Source: Bacillus sp. FJAT-27916
GTDB taxonomy: Bacteria; Bacillota; Bacilli; Bacillales; Pradoshiaceae
Direction of reading: 5' to 3'
Length of the DNA: 64,000 nucleotides
Assembly: GCF_001183965.1 (NCBI RefSeq)
Contig: NZ_LFZV01000001.1
Span: forward strand, 1,222,438 to 1,286,437
Both the position numbers and the translations under genes were made by a program. Of this stretch, positions 35,534 to 44,637 are shown piece by piece. A model generated the notes under the pieces. It saw only the letters and a program-made list of their open reading frames with translations. It was not told the DNA's origin and did not search any database. Each line of letters opens with the position of its first letter. Within the stretch, counting starts at the first letter, position 1.

Positions 35534-37231
35534 ATGAATGTCATCAGTCTAAGAGGAATAAAAAAATCGTACGGAGATAAAGATGTTCTGACAGGAATGG
35601 AGCTGCATGTCCGCATAAAGGAACGGATTGGACTTATAGGGATAAATGGAGCGGGAAAAACTACTGCAGCTAATATTTTGGCAGGTGAGCTTGAACCGGA
35701 TGAGGGAGTAATAGAATCATCATCAGATCATTTGAACATCGGCTATTTACGCCAGTCGGTTGAATACTCCAGCAAAACATTTAAAGCAATCGAAGAGGCG
35801 GGGCATGATAAAGGATTTTACACTTTTGCAAGCTTGATGGGACTTCGAAAGCTCAAGAAATGGAATGAAGAGGATTTCGGACATTTAAGCGGAGGAGAGA
35901 GAATCAAGCTCGCACTTGCTCATGTATGGGCCTCATCGCCTGATTTATTGATTCTAGATGAACCGACCAACCATTTGGACCAGGAGGGAATCGAATGGCT
36001 GATTGGGGAATTGCAGGTCTTTCCTGGTGCCGTGGTCATTATATCCCACGACCGTTATTTTCTCGACGAAACAGTTACAAGAATCTTTGAATTGGAGAAA
36101 GGGGAAGCAAAAGCCTACGACGGCAATTATTCTGCCTATCATGCACAGAAAGCGGAGAATAGACGTATTGAACAAATTGCCTATGAGAATCAGCAGAAGG
36201 ACATCCGCCGAATTGAGTCACAAATGGAGCAATTGCAGAATTGGTCTGAAAAGGCCCATAAAGAATCTACCAAGCAGGGAGGAACCATCGGGGCGAAAGA
36301 ATACCATCGTGTGAAGGCAAAGAAGATGGATATACAAGTCAAATCAAAAAGAAAACGTCTTGAATCAGAACTGAGGAAGCATAAAGCCGAAAAACCGGAG
36401 GAAGAGCCTCAAGTTGATTTCCGCTTCTTGGACGCTGGAAAGCATGGGAAGAGAATAATAGAGGTGAAGAAATTAAAGAAGCATTATGGAGAAGAAGTTT
36501 TGTTCGAAAATAGCCATTTCTACGTGAAGCGAGGAGAGAGATTTGCATTGACTGGGAGTAATGGTTCTGGCAAAACAACCTTGCTCCGCATCCTTTGTCA
36601 GGAGGAAAACGCGACAGACGGGGAAGTATGGGTGAGCCCTGGTGTATCCTTTGGATATATGAGTCAGGATGTCGGTGATCTGCCGGCTGACAAGTCAGCA
36701 ATCGAAGTCATTGGTTTACATGACAGAGAGGAGCAGCAAAGAGCAAAGCTGATTCTGACCCATTTAGGTTTGTCCAGAGATGACATAATCAAGCCGATGC
36801 AAGCTCTGTCCCTCGGTCAACGGACAAAAGTGAAGCTTGCCTGTCTGCTTCTTCAAGGCTATGAGCTATTGATTTTGGATGAACCGACTAATCATCTTGA
36901 CCTTATCAGCAGGGAGAGACTTGAAAGCGCATTAGCCTCCTACCAGGGAACCGTCATAGCCGTATCTCATGACCGTTTTTTCTTAAATAAGATATGTGAT
37001 AAACGCCTGCATATTGAGAATAAACAAATTAAGCGGCTGGAAGATAACGTTATAATGGAAGAAAAGACTGATTCGCTTGAGGAACAGCTAATGGTAATGG
37101 AAACCGAAATGACGGCTCTTCTCGGCAAGCTGAGTGAAAGGACAGCGGGTGATGGGATATATGAACAGCTTGATGAAAGGTTCAATGCCCTTGCCAGCCA
37201 GAAGAAAGACCTCCTGAAAAATAAAAGATAA
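35534..37231 (+). CDS. ABC-F ribosomal protection ATPase (VmlR/Vga-like)
   Basis: The 565-residue soluble protein has two ATPase domains and no membrane segments. Walker A motifs: GINGAGKTTAAN (about 38) and GSNGSGKTTLL (about 345). Signatures: HLSGGERIKLALA and ALSLGQRTKVKLA. Walker B/ABC-F motifs: LILDEPTNHLDQ and LILDEPTNHLDL. The interdomain linker (about 190-285) with NWSEKAHKESTKQGG and KEYHRVKAKKMDIQVKSKRKRLESEL matches the VmlR-type linker as I recall it. A charged C-terminal extension follows. Such proteins displace antibiotics from the peptidyl transferase centre. The drug class is unknown. GATGGAGGTGATTGG precedes the ATG. Confidence 0.88.
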   Translation: MNVISLRGIKKSYGDKDVLTGMELHVRIKERIGLIGINGAGKTTAANILAGELEPDEGVIESSSDHLNIGYLRQSVEYSSKTFKAIEEAGHDKGFYTFASLMGLRKLKKWNEEDFGHLSGGERIKLALAHVWASSPDLLILDEPTNHLDQEGIEWLIGELQVFPGAVVIISHDRYFLDETVTRIFELEKGEAKAYDGNYSAYHAQKAENRRIEQIAYENQQKDIRRIESQMEQLQNWSEKAHKESTKQGGTIGAKEYHRVKAKKMDIQVKSKRKRLESELRKHKAEKPEEEPQVDFRFLDAGKHGKRIIEVKKLKKHYGEEVLFENSHFYVKRGERFALTGSNGSGKTTLLRILCQEENATDGEVWVSPGVSFGYMSQDVGDLPADKSAIEVIGLHDREEQQRAKLILTHLGLSRDDIIKPMQALSLGQRTKVKLACLLLQGYELLILDEPTNHLDLISRERLESALASYQGTVIAVSHDRFFLNKICDKRLHIENKQIKRLEDNVIMEEKTDSLEEQLMVMETEMTALLGKLSERTAGDGIYEQLDERFNALASQKKDLLKNKR

Positions 37232-37236
37232 AGAAA

Positions 37237-37274
37237 GGCCGGCTTTTAAGGATAAACGAAAGCCGGCTTTTTCG
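37237..37274 (+). terminator. Intrinsic terminator after the ABC-F gene
   Basis: GCCGGCTTT / AAAGCCGGC stem followed by TTTTT. Confidence 0.88.
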
Positions 37275-37384
37275 ATTCAATTATTCATTCTAAGCCATAC
37301 AGGTTCCATCCATTATTTCCTCTCTTTCTCTCATTCAATTTTTGAAGTTCGTTCTAACAAAAATGGGGCATACTCAGTAAGAGT

Positions 37385-37423
37385 AGTGATGATTGATCAC
37401 CACTCGAAGCAGTTTTTACTGCT
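37385..37423 (+). promoter_or_regulatory. Two palindromes upstream of tetR, possible operators
   Basis: AGTG-A-TGAT-N2-ATCA-C-CACT (37385-37404) and AGCAGT-N4-ACTGCT (37408-37423) lie about 90-130 bp before the TetR gene. Either could be its operator or an RNA hairpin. The rest of 37275-37514 shows nothing recognisable. Confidence 0.35.
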
Positions 37424-37514
37424 AGGAGAATCGAAAAGTTCTAAGGCCCTTTGACGATGGATAAGGTAAAGGTTGAATAGGCTATGAATGTAAAAAATAA
37501 GCGGGAGATTAGTG

Positions 37515-38081
37515 ATGAAAATCGATAGACGAACAATTAAAACAAGGCATTTGATCAAGCGTGCATTTACTGACATTGTTCATGAAAAACCAATCAATAA
37601 AATAACCGTGAAAGAAATTGCCAATCTGGCTGGGGTGAATAGAAGCACCTTTTATCAGCATTTCAAGGATGTATATGAGGTGCACGAGGCCGTATTAGAG
37701 GATTTTGCGACTGAATTTATTAGGTTATTCAGGGAGCGAGGATACCAATATCATAAGGAAGACACGGAACGGTCATTAAGGGGGTTAATAAACTACATGC
37801 AGGATAATGAAAAAATTTTTAAAATCCTTGTCAGGCATGATGAGAGTGTCCTTGTCGACAAAATGTCCCGAAAACTCATTTACTATGCAAAAGAAAGTAA
37901 ATATGAAGGATATGTAAGAAATCCTGAACAATTCGTTTGTGCTGTTTATTTCCTTATGCATGGAATCATAGGGTTATTGAAGAAATGGTTTGATCAAGAG
38001 TTGGATTACTTCCTGGCTGAGGTAGGAAATCTCATTTATACATTCATCATCAATGGATTTGTCTTAAGAAACCAGCACTAA
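37515..38081 (+). CDS. TetR/AcrR family transcriptional regulator
   Basis: The 188-residue protein has the TetR HTH at the N-terminus: RTIKTRHLIKRAFTDIVHEK, then ITVKEIANLAGVNRSTFYQHFKDVYEVHE. A helical ligand domain follows that resembles the TetR_C family with YFLMHGIIGLLKKWF. GGGAG at 37503-37507 fits ATG 37515 better than GTG 37512. The neighbouring genes point away or lie behind terminators, so its target is unknown; the upstream ABC-F gene is a possibility but there is no direct evidence. Confidence 0.88.
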   Translation: MKIDRRTIKTRHLIKRAFTDIVHEKPINKITVKEIANLAGVNRSTFYQHFKDVYEVHEAVLEDFATEFIRLFRERGYQYHKEDTERSLRGLINYMQDNEKIFKILVRHDESVLVDKMSRKLIYYAKESKYEGYVRNPEQFVCAVYFLMHGIIGLLKKWFDQELDYFLAEVGNLIYTFIINGFVLRNQH

Positions 38082-38210
38082 GCTGGCTTAAGGAGTGATT
38101 TGGCTGTGCTTCAGGTTTCCTGCATCATGGACCCTAAAAAATGAAAAAAACCTAGTCAAGCAGACCTGTTTAGCAAGTGGATATGCAGCATTGATATTTA
38201 GCAGATAATA

Positions 38211-38256
38211 AAGAAGGAGTTTGAACAGAAATAAACGTTCAAACTCCTTCTTTTAT
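38211..38256. terminator. Bidirectional terminator between tetR and the MOSC gene
   Basis: AGAAGGAGTTTGAAC / GTTCAAACTCCTTCT is a perfect 15-bp stem flanked by A and T runs. It overlaps the stop codon of the minus-strand MOSC gene. Confidence 0.93.
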
Positions 38257-38978
38257 GATAAAAGGCGAATATCATCACCTATATGAATCGGCCCGGTTGC
38301 AATGACCGAGGCATATACACCAAAATAATTCTTCCGAGTATTAGCGACAAGCTTTAAAAGAGAGGGATCTCTTAGTCCGGTTTCGGGATCAACGGTAATA
38401 ATCATGCAGCGCTCGCAAGGTTTATTGATGGAGATTCTCACGGTATCGCCAATTAAGAGTGTCTTCTCAATCCATTGTTCCTCACCAAATGGCTGCTGTT
38501 CAGTTAGCGAGAGAAGAATATTTGGCCGGAAGCGTCTGTAATCAAGTGCTTTTCCCCATTCCTCAGATAAGGATTGAATGGAAGCTTCCGAGACTAGGAG
38601 TAAATGGTCCTCCTCAAGCGGTCCGATTGGAACCTCATTAGTAGTGTATTGTACAGGCTGGATTGGCCTTTTGGATAATGTCTCCAGTTCTTCTAGCAGT
38701 ATTGGGTCATCCCATTCAAGTTCAACGCCATTTGGTGTTCGGACTGCAATGGCCGGATAGCGCTCTAAATCATCTTCTCCTTGAAAGGACGCTGTGTAGC
38801 AGGCCATTTGCGGTGCCTGGGTGATGGTCAAAAATTTGTCTATCCGGGAAAGATCACGATAAGCATGACTCCGGTCCCCGTATAATCCATAAGGCATGAC
38901 ATTCGTTTGCGTCACTTCCTCACCCGTAAATGATTTAACCGGGTGCCGCATTAGTCCTTTTACATGACCAACCAACAA
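38253..38978 (-). CDS. MOSC domain protein
   Basis: The protein of about 241 residues has an N-terminal MOSC_N beta-barrel (VGHVKGLMRHPVKSFTGEEV) and a MOSC domain with FRPNILL, the conserved Cys region KPCERCMIITVDPETG, and a GDDIRLL end. MOSC proteins bind the molybdenum cofactor or carry sulfur. GAGGTG (38985-38990, complementary strand) fits TTG 38978 better than GTG 38987, so the exact start is uncertain. It lies directly behind the ktr genes on the same strand, possibly only by read-through. Confidence 0.85.
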   Translation of the reverse strand: MLVGHVKGLMRHPVKSFTGEEVTQTNVMPYGLYGDRSHAYRDLSRIDKFLTITQAPQMACYTASFQGEDDLERYPAIAVRTPNGVELEWDDPILLEELETLSKRPIQPVQYTTNEVPIGPLEEDHLLLVSEASIQSLSEEWGKALDYRRFRPNILLSLTEQQPFGEEQWIEKTLLIGDTVRISINKPCERCMIITVDPETGLRDPSLLKLVANTRKNYFGVYASVIATGPIHIGDDIRLLS

Positions 38979-38993
38979 GACACTCACCTCGAA

Positions 38994-39647
38994 TTATTTA
39001 TATTTTTTCTTGAATTTATCAATGCTTGTATTCGACCCAATGAGCAGAAAGTCATCGCCAGGCTGGAGCTGCAAATCAGCAAAGTGTGAGAGAATAGGTT
39101 CACCATTGCGAAGCACCAAGGATACAGTAATGTCAAACTTCCTTGAGAAGTTCATTTCATTCAATGACTTCCCATGCATCAATTCCGGAACCTCCATTTC
39201 AATCGCGGAAATATCTTTCGTAATCTCAATATATTCAATCACACCTGTAAGCATTTCTTGTCGGGCAACCTTTCTACCGGCCTCTTCTTCAGGAAGGATG
39301 ACACGGTCAGCGCCCAAGCTTTGCAGGATTTCCCCGATTTCCCGGTTATTTGCCTTCGCTATGATTTTTTTCGCTTTTCGTTCCTTGACCTTTTTTGTGA
39401 TAAGAATCGCGGAATAAGCGTCAGAACCAATTGCAATGAATACAGCGTTGAACTGATCAATCTTCAATTCATCGAGCACATCGCCTTCGCGGAGGTCCCC
39501 AACGATGGCATGTGTTGAATACTCATCAAGCAGCTCAAGGTTTCGTTCATCCTTGTCACTGACAACCACTTCACAGTGCTGTTTGTGAAGCTCCTTGACA
39601 ATCCCAGTTCCAAATCGTCCGGCTCCAATGACTAAATATGACTTCAT
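38994..39647 (-). CDS. ktrA: Ktr potassium uptake regulatory subunit (RCK domain)
   Basis: The 217-residue cytoplasmic gating subunit of the Ktr K+ channel has an RCK_N Rossmann domain (VIGAGRFGTGIVKELHKQH, acidic end of beta2 in VSDKDERN) that binds ATP/ADP. An RCK_C domain (about 135-217) is expected to bind c-di-AMP. AGAGGAGA precedes the ATG. It is 26 nt downstream of the membrane subunit gene on the same strand. KtrA and KtrC cannot be distinguished by eye. Confidence 0.92.
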   Translation of the reverse strand: MKSYLVIGAGRFGTGIVKELHKQHCEVVVSDKDERNLELLDEYSTHAIVGDLREGDVLDELKIDQFNAVFIAIGSDAYSAILITKKVKERKAKKIIAKANNREIGEILQSLGADRVILPEEEAGRKVARQEMLTGVIEYIEITKDISAIEMEVPELMHGKSLNEMNFSRKFDITVSLVLRNGEPILSHFADLQLQPGDDFLLIGSNTSIDKFKKKYK

Positions 39648-39673
39648 GATTTTGTATCTCCTCTTTGTTTAGA

Positions 39674-40987
39674 TTAGCCCACAGCTAAATCTTCTTTTAA
39701 GTATCTAGCTTTAAATTTTTCTGCTTTAAAAATCGTATAGATGAAACTGAAAATACCAATCCGGCCAATAATCATCAACAAGATTAGTATGGTTTTCGAT
39801 GCACCTGTCAATTCGTTTGTAATGCCAAATGAGAGCCCTGTATTCGTCAATGCAGACAGAACCTCAAACATAATTGGCTCAAGTTCCTGCGGCTGCCATG
39901 TTGTCAGCAAAATGGTGGATACGAAAAAGAGCGTGATAAAGGTAAAGAAAATCATAAATGATTTATCGATCGTATCCTGTGTAATCGTCTTGCGCATGAT
40001 GACCACTTCTTTGCGTGATTTAGCCACGGCACCAATCTTTGCGATTAAGACGGCTGCCGTTGTCAGCCGGATTCCTCCCCCGGTACTTGATGATGCTCCC
40101 CCGATAAACATAAGAAACATCAGGCATAGAACAGTCGTAATGGTCAGCCCTGACACATCAATTGTCGTCAAACCGCCATTTCTTGAAGTTGCCGAAAAGA
40201 AAAATGCATTGGTCAGCTTGTCCCAGAAAGAAAATCCCTCCAGAATATTCTTTGATTCGAGCAAGAGATAAAGGACGGTTCCTGCAAACAGCAGCAGAAG
40301 ATGCATCCGGATATTGATCCGGGTAAACAAGGTCTTCTTCTTTCTGAAGGAAAGGATGTATTCCATCATGGTTGGATAACCAAGACTGCCAAGGAAAATC
40401 GTGATTGCCGTTGTGGTCAGGAACAAATTATTGTGCTTGAATGAGACAAGGCTATCTCCGAATAAATCGAATCCTGAATTGGTAAAGCTTGCGACAGAAT
40501 GGAAAGCAGTCACGAAGACAGCATCACCGAAATCATCAAAGCGCGGCCGAATCTCGCCAAAAAGAATGAAAAAACAAATCGTCTCCACAATCGATGCGAT
40601 AATTAAGACCGAAACTCCCAAAGCTGTAATGGAACCCAGCTTATGATGATTCTGGTCTTTTGATAAAAGAAGCATATTTGAGACGGTAATTCGTTTATCC
40701 ATTACTAAGAATAGATAACTGATGATGATAACAATTCCGATTCCCCCAAGCTGCATCTCCACCATTAAAATGGATTGTCCCACTCTTGTTAATTCCGTAC
40801 CAATATCAATAGGGGTTAATCCTGTCACACTTAAAGCGCTCGTTGATAGGAATAATGAATCAATAACAGCCAAATCAGCCGTTTTTGACACAGGAAGCAG
40901 ATATAGACAAGCAAATATAATGACACAGCCTATGTACAAAAAGAAAATCTGCCTAAATGAGTGGATAGAAGATTTGCTTTGCGGCAT
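39674..40987 (-). CDS. ktrB: Ktr potassium uptake membrane subunit
   Basis: The 437-residue protein belongs to the TrkH/KtrB family, with four M1-P-M2 repeats. Selectivity-filter segments: ALSVTGLTPID, SFTNSGFDLFG, TSRNGGLTTIDV, and ALTNTGLSFGIT. The conserved Gly of each filter is visible, and the GGASSSTGGGIRLTT stretch in the third M2 region is the gating loop. ATG 40987 has GGAGA 9 nt upstream; ATG 41092 is too far. With KtrA it forms a Na+-dependent K+ uptake system. Confidence 0.92.
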   Translation of the reverse strand: MPQSKSSIHSFRQIFFLYIGCVIIFACLYLLPVSKTADLAVIDSLFLSTSALSVTGLTPIDIGTELTRVGQSILMVEMQLGGIGIVIIISYLFLVMDKRITVSNMLLLSKDQNHHKLGSITALGVSVLIIASIVETICFFILFGEIRPRFDDFGDAVFVTAFHSVASFTNSGFDLFGDSLVSFKHNNLFLTTTAITIFLGSLGYPTMMEYILSFRKKKTLFTRINIRMHLLLLFAGTVLYLLLESKNILEGFSFWDKLTNAFFFSATSRNGGLTTIDVSGLTITTVLCLMFLMFIGGASSSTGGGIRLTTAAVLIAKIGAVAKSRKEVVIMRKTITQDTIDKSFMIFFTFITLFFVSTILLTTWQPQELEPIMFEVLSALTNTGLSFGITNELTGASKTILILLMIIGRIGIFSFIYTIFKAEKFKARYLKEDLAVG

Positions 40988-41062
40988 TAAAAAATCTCCA
41001 TTCTTAAGTAAAATAATGTCATGATTTTTATTATAACGATAACATATCATAGCATATTTTGA

Positions 41063-41083
41063 GTGGATATACCTAGTGGATAT
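41063..41083 (-). repeat. Direct repeat upstream of the ktr operon
   Basis: GTGGATAT occurs at 41063-41070 and 41076-41083, 13 bp apart, within the ktrB upstream region. The second copy extends to the palindrome GGATATCC. It could be an operator or chance. Confidence 0.3.
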
Positions 41084-41285
41084 CCATTTCAAGTATCACT
41101 TCAAACAATTCATAACTTTACCACAAAACTCAGCAATTTCAAATAGTGAATGTCAGCAACCTTTACCGTTTCCTGACAGATGATTTTTTATATAAAAAAA
41201 GCTGAGATTAATAGTTAAATAGATGGGGAATTTAATGAATTTCTTGAATATACATAACCTGAGGACTGAGGGAGGGGAATCATGT

Positions 41286-41465
41286 ATGGATCATATTCGT
41301 GAAGTATATGACCGTTATAAAAAAGGCGAACGATTTGCAGAGCCGTTCTCAGAGAAGAAAATTCGGGTGAAGGACCCAAGCGAGCTCGCCGCCAATAATC
41401 AAATCGTGCAAGAGATGCTGAAGCGGCATTCCACGCATTTTCACAAAACAAAACCCCTCGCATAA
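41286..41465 (+). CDS. Small hypothetical protein, 59 residues
   Basis: GAGGGAGGGG at 41269-41278 is well spaced for ATG 41286. The product is charged and soluble (DHIREVYDRYKKGERFAEP, VKDPSELAANNQIVQEML), with no membrane segment or known motif. The strong ribosome binding site argues that it is translated. It is convergent with yuzA. I do not recognise a family. Confidence 0.55.
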   Translation: MDHIREVYDRYKKGERFAEPFSEKKIRVKDPSELAANNQIVQEMLKRHSTHFHKTKPLA

Positions 41466-41472
41466 GGAGGGG
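41442..41472 (-). terminator. Terminator of the DUF378 gene
   Basis: On the minus strand CCCCTC / GAGGGG forms a hairpin followed by TTTTGTTTTG. It overlaps the stop codon of the plus-strand small ORF. Confidence 0.6.
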
Positions 41473-41493
41473 CCATTTCTGTTTGTTCACTTA

Positions 41494-41706
41494 TTAGGCA
41501 GTTCTTGTTTCTTTTGCAGGTGCAAACAATAGTCCAATATTGATTAAACCAGCAATTCCGACTAATGCATAAACAATGCGCGAAAGGATGGCGTCTTGGC
41601 CTCCAAATAAGGCAGCAACAAGATCAAATTGGAAGAAACCGACTAATCCCCAGTTAACCGCTCCAATAATAGTTAAGACAAGTGCAATTTTTTGAACAAT
41701 ACTCAT
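41494..41706 (-). CDS. yuzA: DUF378 membrane protein (YuzA-like)
   Basis: This 70-residue protein matches the DUF378 family: IALVLTIIGAVNWGLVGFFQFDLV and ILSRIVYALVGIAGLINIGLL form two membrane segments around a short loop with FGGQDA. Function unknown. AAGGGGAT precedes the ATG at 41706. It is monocistronic by its position between a terminator and an AT-rich gap. Confidence 0.88.
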   Translation of the reverse strand: MSIVQKIALVLTIIGAVNWGLVGFFQFDLVAALFGGQDAILSRIVYALVGIAGLINIGLLFAPAKETRTA

Positions 41707-41821
41707 TTTGATTATCCCCTTTTCTTAAATATTTTGTAATCATTTGGTATATTCACTTAATTCGAGATAGTTAAACCTTTTTGTATAAAAAAAATATATG
41801 TTTTGTATAATTATATTGTAA

Positions 41822-42691
41822 TCAAAGGGGAGTTTTCAAAAATGGCCATTCTTCTTTTTCAAGCTGCATGGCATATTCGATGTTTTCGGATTGTGACATG
41901 AGAGCGTAATGGAGGAAGAGGATGTTCTGCTTATCAATGATATCGAACTGTGCTGAGTGGCTTGAGAGTATAGTCACTTTTTCTATGCCCTTATAAAGAA
42001 AATGGAAAATCAGGCGGTTCTTTTTGAATTTTTCAAGCGGCCGCTCCCAATTAACGACCTCAGGTTCACCGGTTTCCTTTGATAACTCAGCATAGCTGCG
42101 TTCGACTCCTTTTAGTTGGTCGAACTGACAGGTAATGAATTCGAAGGGAATCTGATAGTGACGGTGGTAGCTTATTTTTAAATCCTCAAGGAAATAGGCC
42201 AGAGCGGACTCATAATCCACTTCCATGGATTCCTCATCAAGGAATGTGAAGAGCTTTCCGATAAAGATATCAGAATACATATGAGAAAGGATCGTAGCTT
42301 TTGCACTTTGAAGCTCAATAAACTCTACAGCAGCTGTTTCCTTATCCTCGACCTCAAACTCCATCTGGAATAAACGGAAGCGCTTTAATTGGCGGGTAGT
42401 TAAAGGAATAATCATAAACAAAGAAATCCAGACCAATAGATAGAAGAATCCCTGGAATAGGAGCCGGTTCACCTGTGATGAAACAATCGGCTTGATGATA
42501 TACTCCGTCCACCAGGTTGGAGGGACGGCTGGGTCAGCCTGGAGTGGAGCAGGATCTAAGAAAAACAACTGGGCAAGGGTCCACCCGATGATGATGAAAA
42601 TCCCAGAATAATAAATGAGCGATAAAACTTGAGGCAGAAATTCTTTGCAAAAAAAGACAAGCTGACTCATACCTTTTAGAATCTTGTTCAC
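41822..42691 (-). CDS. Two-TM membrane protein, paralogue of the gene at 58229
   Basis: The 289-residue protein has two membrane segments (about 20-42 and 82-100) and then a large domain. I recognise no named family, but it is clearly related to the product at 58229-59161. Shared blocks are TRQLKRFRLFQMEFEVED, DYESALAYFLE, FDIIDKQNILFLHY and SENIEYAMQLE. Start GTG 42691 follows AGAGGTGACC. Downstream of it on the minus strand (41707-41821) there is only AT-rich sequence. Confidence 0.7.
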   Translation of the reverse strand: MNKILKGMSQLVFFCKEFLPQVLSLIYYSGIFIIIGWTLAQLFFLDPAPLQADPAVPPTWWTEYIIKPIVSSQVNRLLFQGFFYLLVWISLFMIIPLTTRQLKRFRLFQMEFEVEDKETAAVEFIELQSAKATILSHMYSDIFIGKLFTFLDEESMEVDYESALAYFLEDLKISYHRHYQIPFEFITCQFDQLKGVERSYAELSKETGEPEVVNWERPLEKFKKNRLIFHFLYKGIEKVTILSSHSAQFDIIDKQNILFLHYALMSQSENIEYAMQLEKEEWPFLKTPL

Positions 42692-42757
42692 TAGCGGTCA
42701 CCTCTTTGTTATAGAAACAAAATTAACCACTAAATAGGTATGCGCCAACATGCTCTT

Positions 42758-44416
42758 TTATGACAGATGATTGGTTTTTCCGGCAAATTTAATCGATGTT
42801 TGATAGCCCGCTGTTTCAATATTAGCTAAACGGGCAGATGGCTCTGCCACTTGAATGGCAGCCATACCGTTCTCTCTCCTTGCAGTGACAGAGGAAACGG
42901 TAATATTCTTAACCTTAGGACCAATGTCGATGGCAATGGGTGCTGAATCAGTAAAGATTAGCCCTTCAAGCTGAATATGGTCAGAATGCTGAGGCCCCCC
43001 GAAGATTTTTATGTCGGCGGAAGCCGTCTTGAAATGTCGGGAAGAAGCATGTCGGATCGTAATCGACCTCGATTTATATTGAATCGCGGCCATCGGTTCA
43101 CCCTTGTAATCGTATTCAGAATCGCCAATCATCGTAAAATGATTCATGACGACATTTTGATAAGCCGATACAACCAGGCAACGGGGCGCTGAGTCTTTGT
43201 ATAAGTCTGTAAAGACAGGTGCCATCGATACGAGATTTACCGCACTGATGTTAAAGGCTGACAGAGAATCCGGGTCGGTTTGCAGATGATGGCCGATATG
43301 GCGGAAATTAAAGGAGCGATTATCATGGACCGACAAATGCCCGTATATATGGACGTTGCTAGCAGCAGAAGCTGTCGCATGTGCTTTTATTTCGATGCCG
43401 CCGAAGCAATGGCTGGAGGAATTATGAATGAGCCATACATCATTCGACCCGTCATCAATCTCAAAGCCGTTTGAATTCGAAAAGCCCTCCGCATGGGCCC
43501 TGCCGCTCGGGAAGCACATATGGCTGTTCGTAATCAGCAGATGGCTGCTGTGATGGGTTGTCACACCGTCATCCCCGAAGCCATAGCCTGTTACATGGTC
43601 GACCCAAATATATCGGCTTGCCCCGCGCGACCATGTACCGTCACCGAGATATGTATAAAAGCTGGAGGAAAGATCAAACCCATGCAGTCCGGCATTCACA
43701 GCCTCCACATCCTTTACCCAGCCGTAGGTGACATGCGCATAGGTCAGGCAGCTGGAGCGATTATTCCCTGCACTTGTTCTCTGCCCGGCAGGAATCCGGC
43801 CTGAATTCCAATCAAGCGTAAGAGCTTGCACGAGAATATGGTGATTACCCCTAATAGGATTAGCATTTCTAAGAAGCGTGCTTGAAACAACCGCATCATC
43901 TGATAGCTTCAGAATAGACCTGCCCTTGCCCTCGCCGACAAAGCACGTGAAGGAAGGGAGTTTGACGCCTTTGACGATATACGTTCCTTCAGGGACAAAC
44001 ACCATTCTTCGTCCATGCCCAACTGCCTCCGCAAAAGCCTTCGTACAATCCGTCACCCCGTCGCCGACAGCACCATAATCAACTACATTCACTTGCTTGT
44101 TGATTGCTTGATTCAGAACTTCATACTCATCATCAAGCGTATCCTTCCACTGCGGATAAAGAGTCCCTTCCTTAAGGGCAGGGGGATGAGTTAAATCTGG
44201 CCCCTTTGTTGTCGTCAAGAAAAGACGCGGAAAAAAATAAGCGAACCGCTTTGTCATGGCAGGAAACGAATGCTTCGGTTCATTTTGGCGAATCGCCTCC
44301 TTTAAAACCTGCTCCGTTTCTGACGCCAGATTAGCCATTGTCCGTCCCTTCGGAAGCCATTTCGATAACAAAAGCTCATTCTTCTTCGGATCATGATTCC
44401 TCGATAAGCTAAGCAT
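42758..44416 (-). CDS. Right-handed beta-helix protein, pectate lyase-3/GH28-related
   Basis: The 552-residue protein has a Pectate_lyase_3-type entry motif VNVVDYGAVGDGVTDCTKAFAEAV (about 105-128) with FVPEGTYIVKG. Parallel beta-helix-like repeats then run to the end, including GFEIDDGSNDVWLIHNSS and HCFGGIEIKAHATAS. No signal peptide or membrane segment is seen, although such enzymes are usually exported. The first 95 residues are charged and unlike the helix. It could be a polysaccharide lyase/hydrolase or a spore- or phage-type appendage protein. No catalytic triad could be assigned with confidence. Confidence 0.72.
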   Translation of the reverse strand: MLSLSRNHDPKKNELLLSKWLPKGRTMANLASETEQVLKEAIRQNEPKHSFPAMTKRFAYFFPRLFLTTTKGPDLTHPPALKEGTLYPQWKDTLDDEYEVLNQAINKQVNVVDYGAVGDGVTDCTKAFAEAVGHGRRMVFVPEGTYIVKGVKLPSFTCFVGEGKGRSILKLSDDAVVSSTLLRNANPIRGNHHILVQALTLDWNSGRIPAGQRTSAGNNRSSCLTYAHVTYGWVKDVEAVNAGLHGFDLSSSFYTYLGDGTWSRGASRYIWVDHVTGYGFGDDGVTTHHSSHLLITNSHMCFPSGRAHAEGFSNSNGFEIDDGSNDVWLIHNSSSHCFGGIEIKAHATASAASNVHIYGHLSVHDNRSFNFRHIGHHLQTDPDSLSAFNISAVNLVSMAPVFTDLYKDSAPRCLVVSAYQNVVMNHFTMIGDSEYDYKGEPMAAIQYKSRSITIRHASSRHFKTASADIKIFGGPQHSDHIQLEGLIFTDSAPIAIDIGPKVKNITVSSVTARRENGMAAIQVAEPSARLANIETAGYQTSIKFAGKTNHLS

Positions 44417-44637
44417 GAAAACCCGTCCTCTCTTTCACACACTTCAAAATAGTCTACCTGCTTTTCTCTTCTTCATTTTATTCCCCTGAAGCAAACAAGC
44501 AAACCGTAACACAAATGTAAAGGGTAAGTGAATGCCGTCCCGAAGAAAAAAAGAGTTTAACATGATACAATAAAAGATATGAATATACCAACTAATCCAG
44601 AAAGCCAATAGCTAGAAACCAAAAAAGGGTGACACAC

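Noticed and set aside
39741-40271. 176-codon frame on the plus strand within ktrB
   Set aside because: Antisense shadow; ktrB shows all four filter motifs on the other strand.
41000-41220. c-di-AMP (ydaO-type) riboswitch ahead of ktrB
   Set aside because: Looked for because Ktr genes are often controlled this way, but the conserved core bases are not visible.
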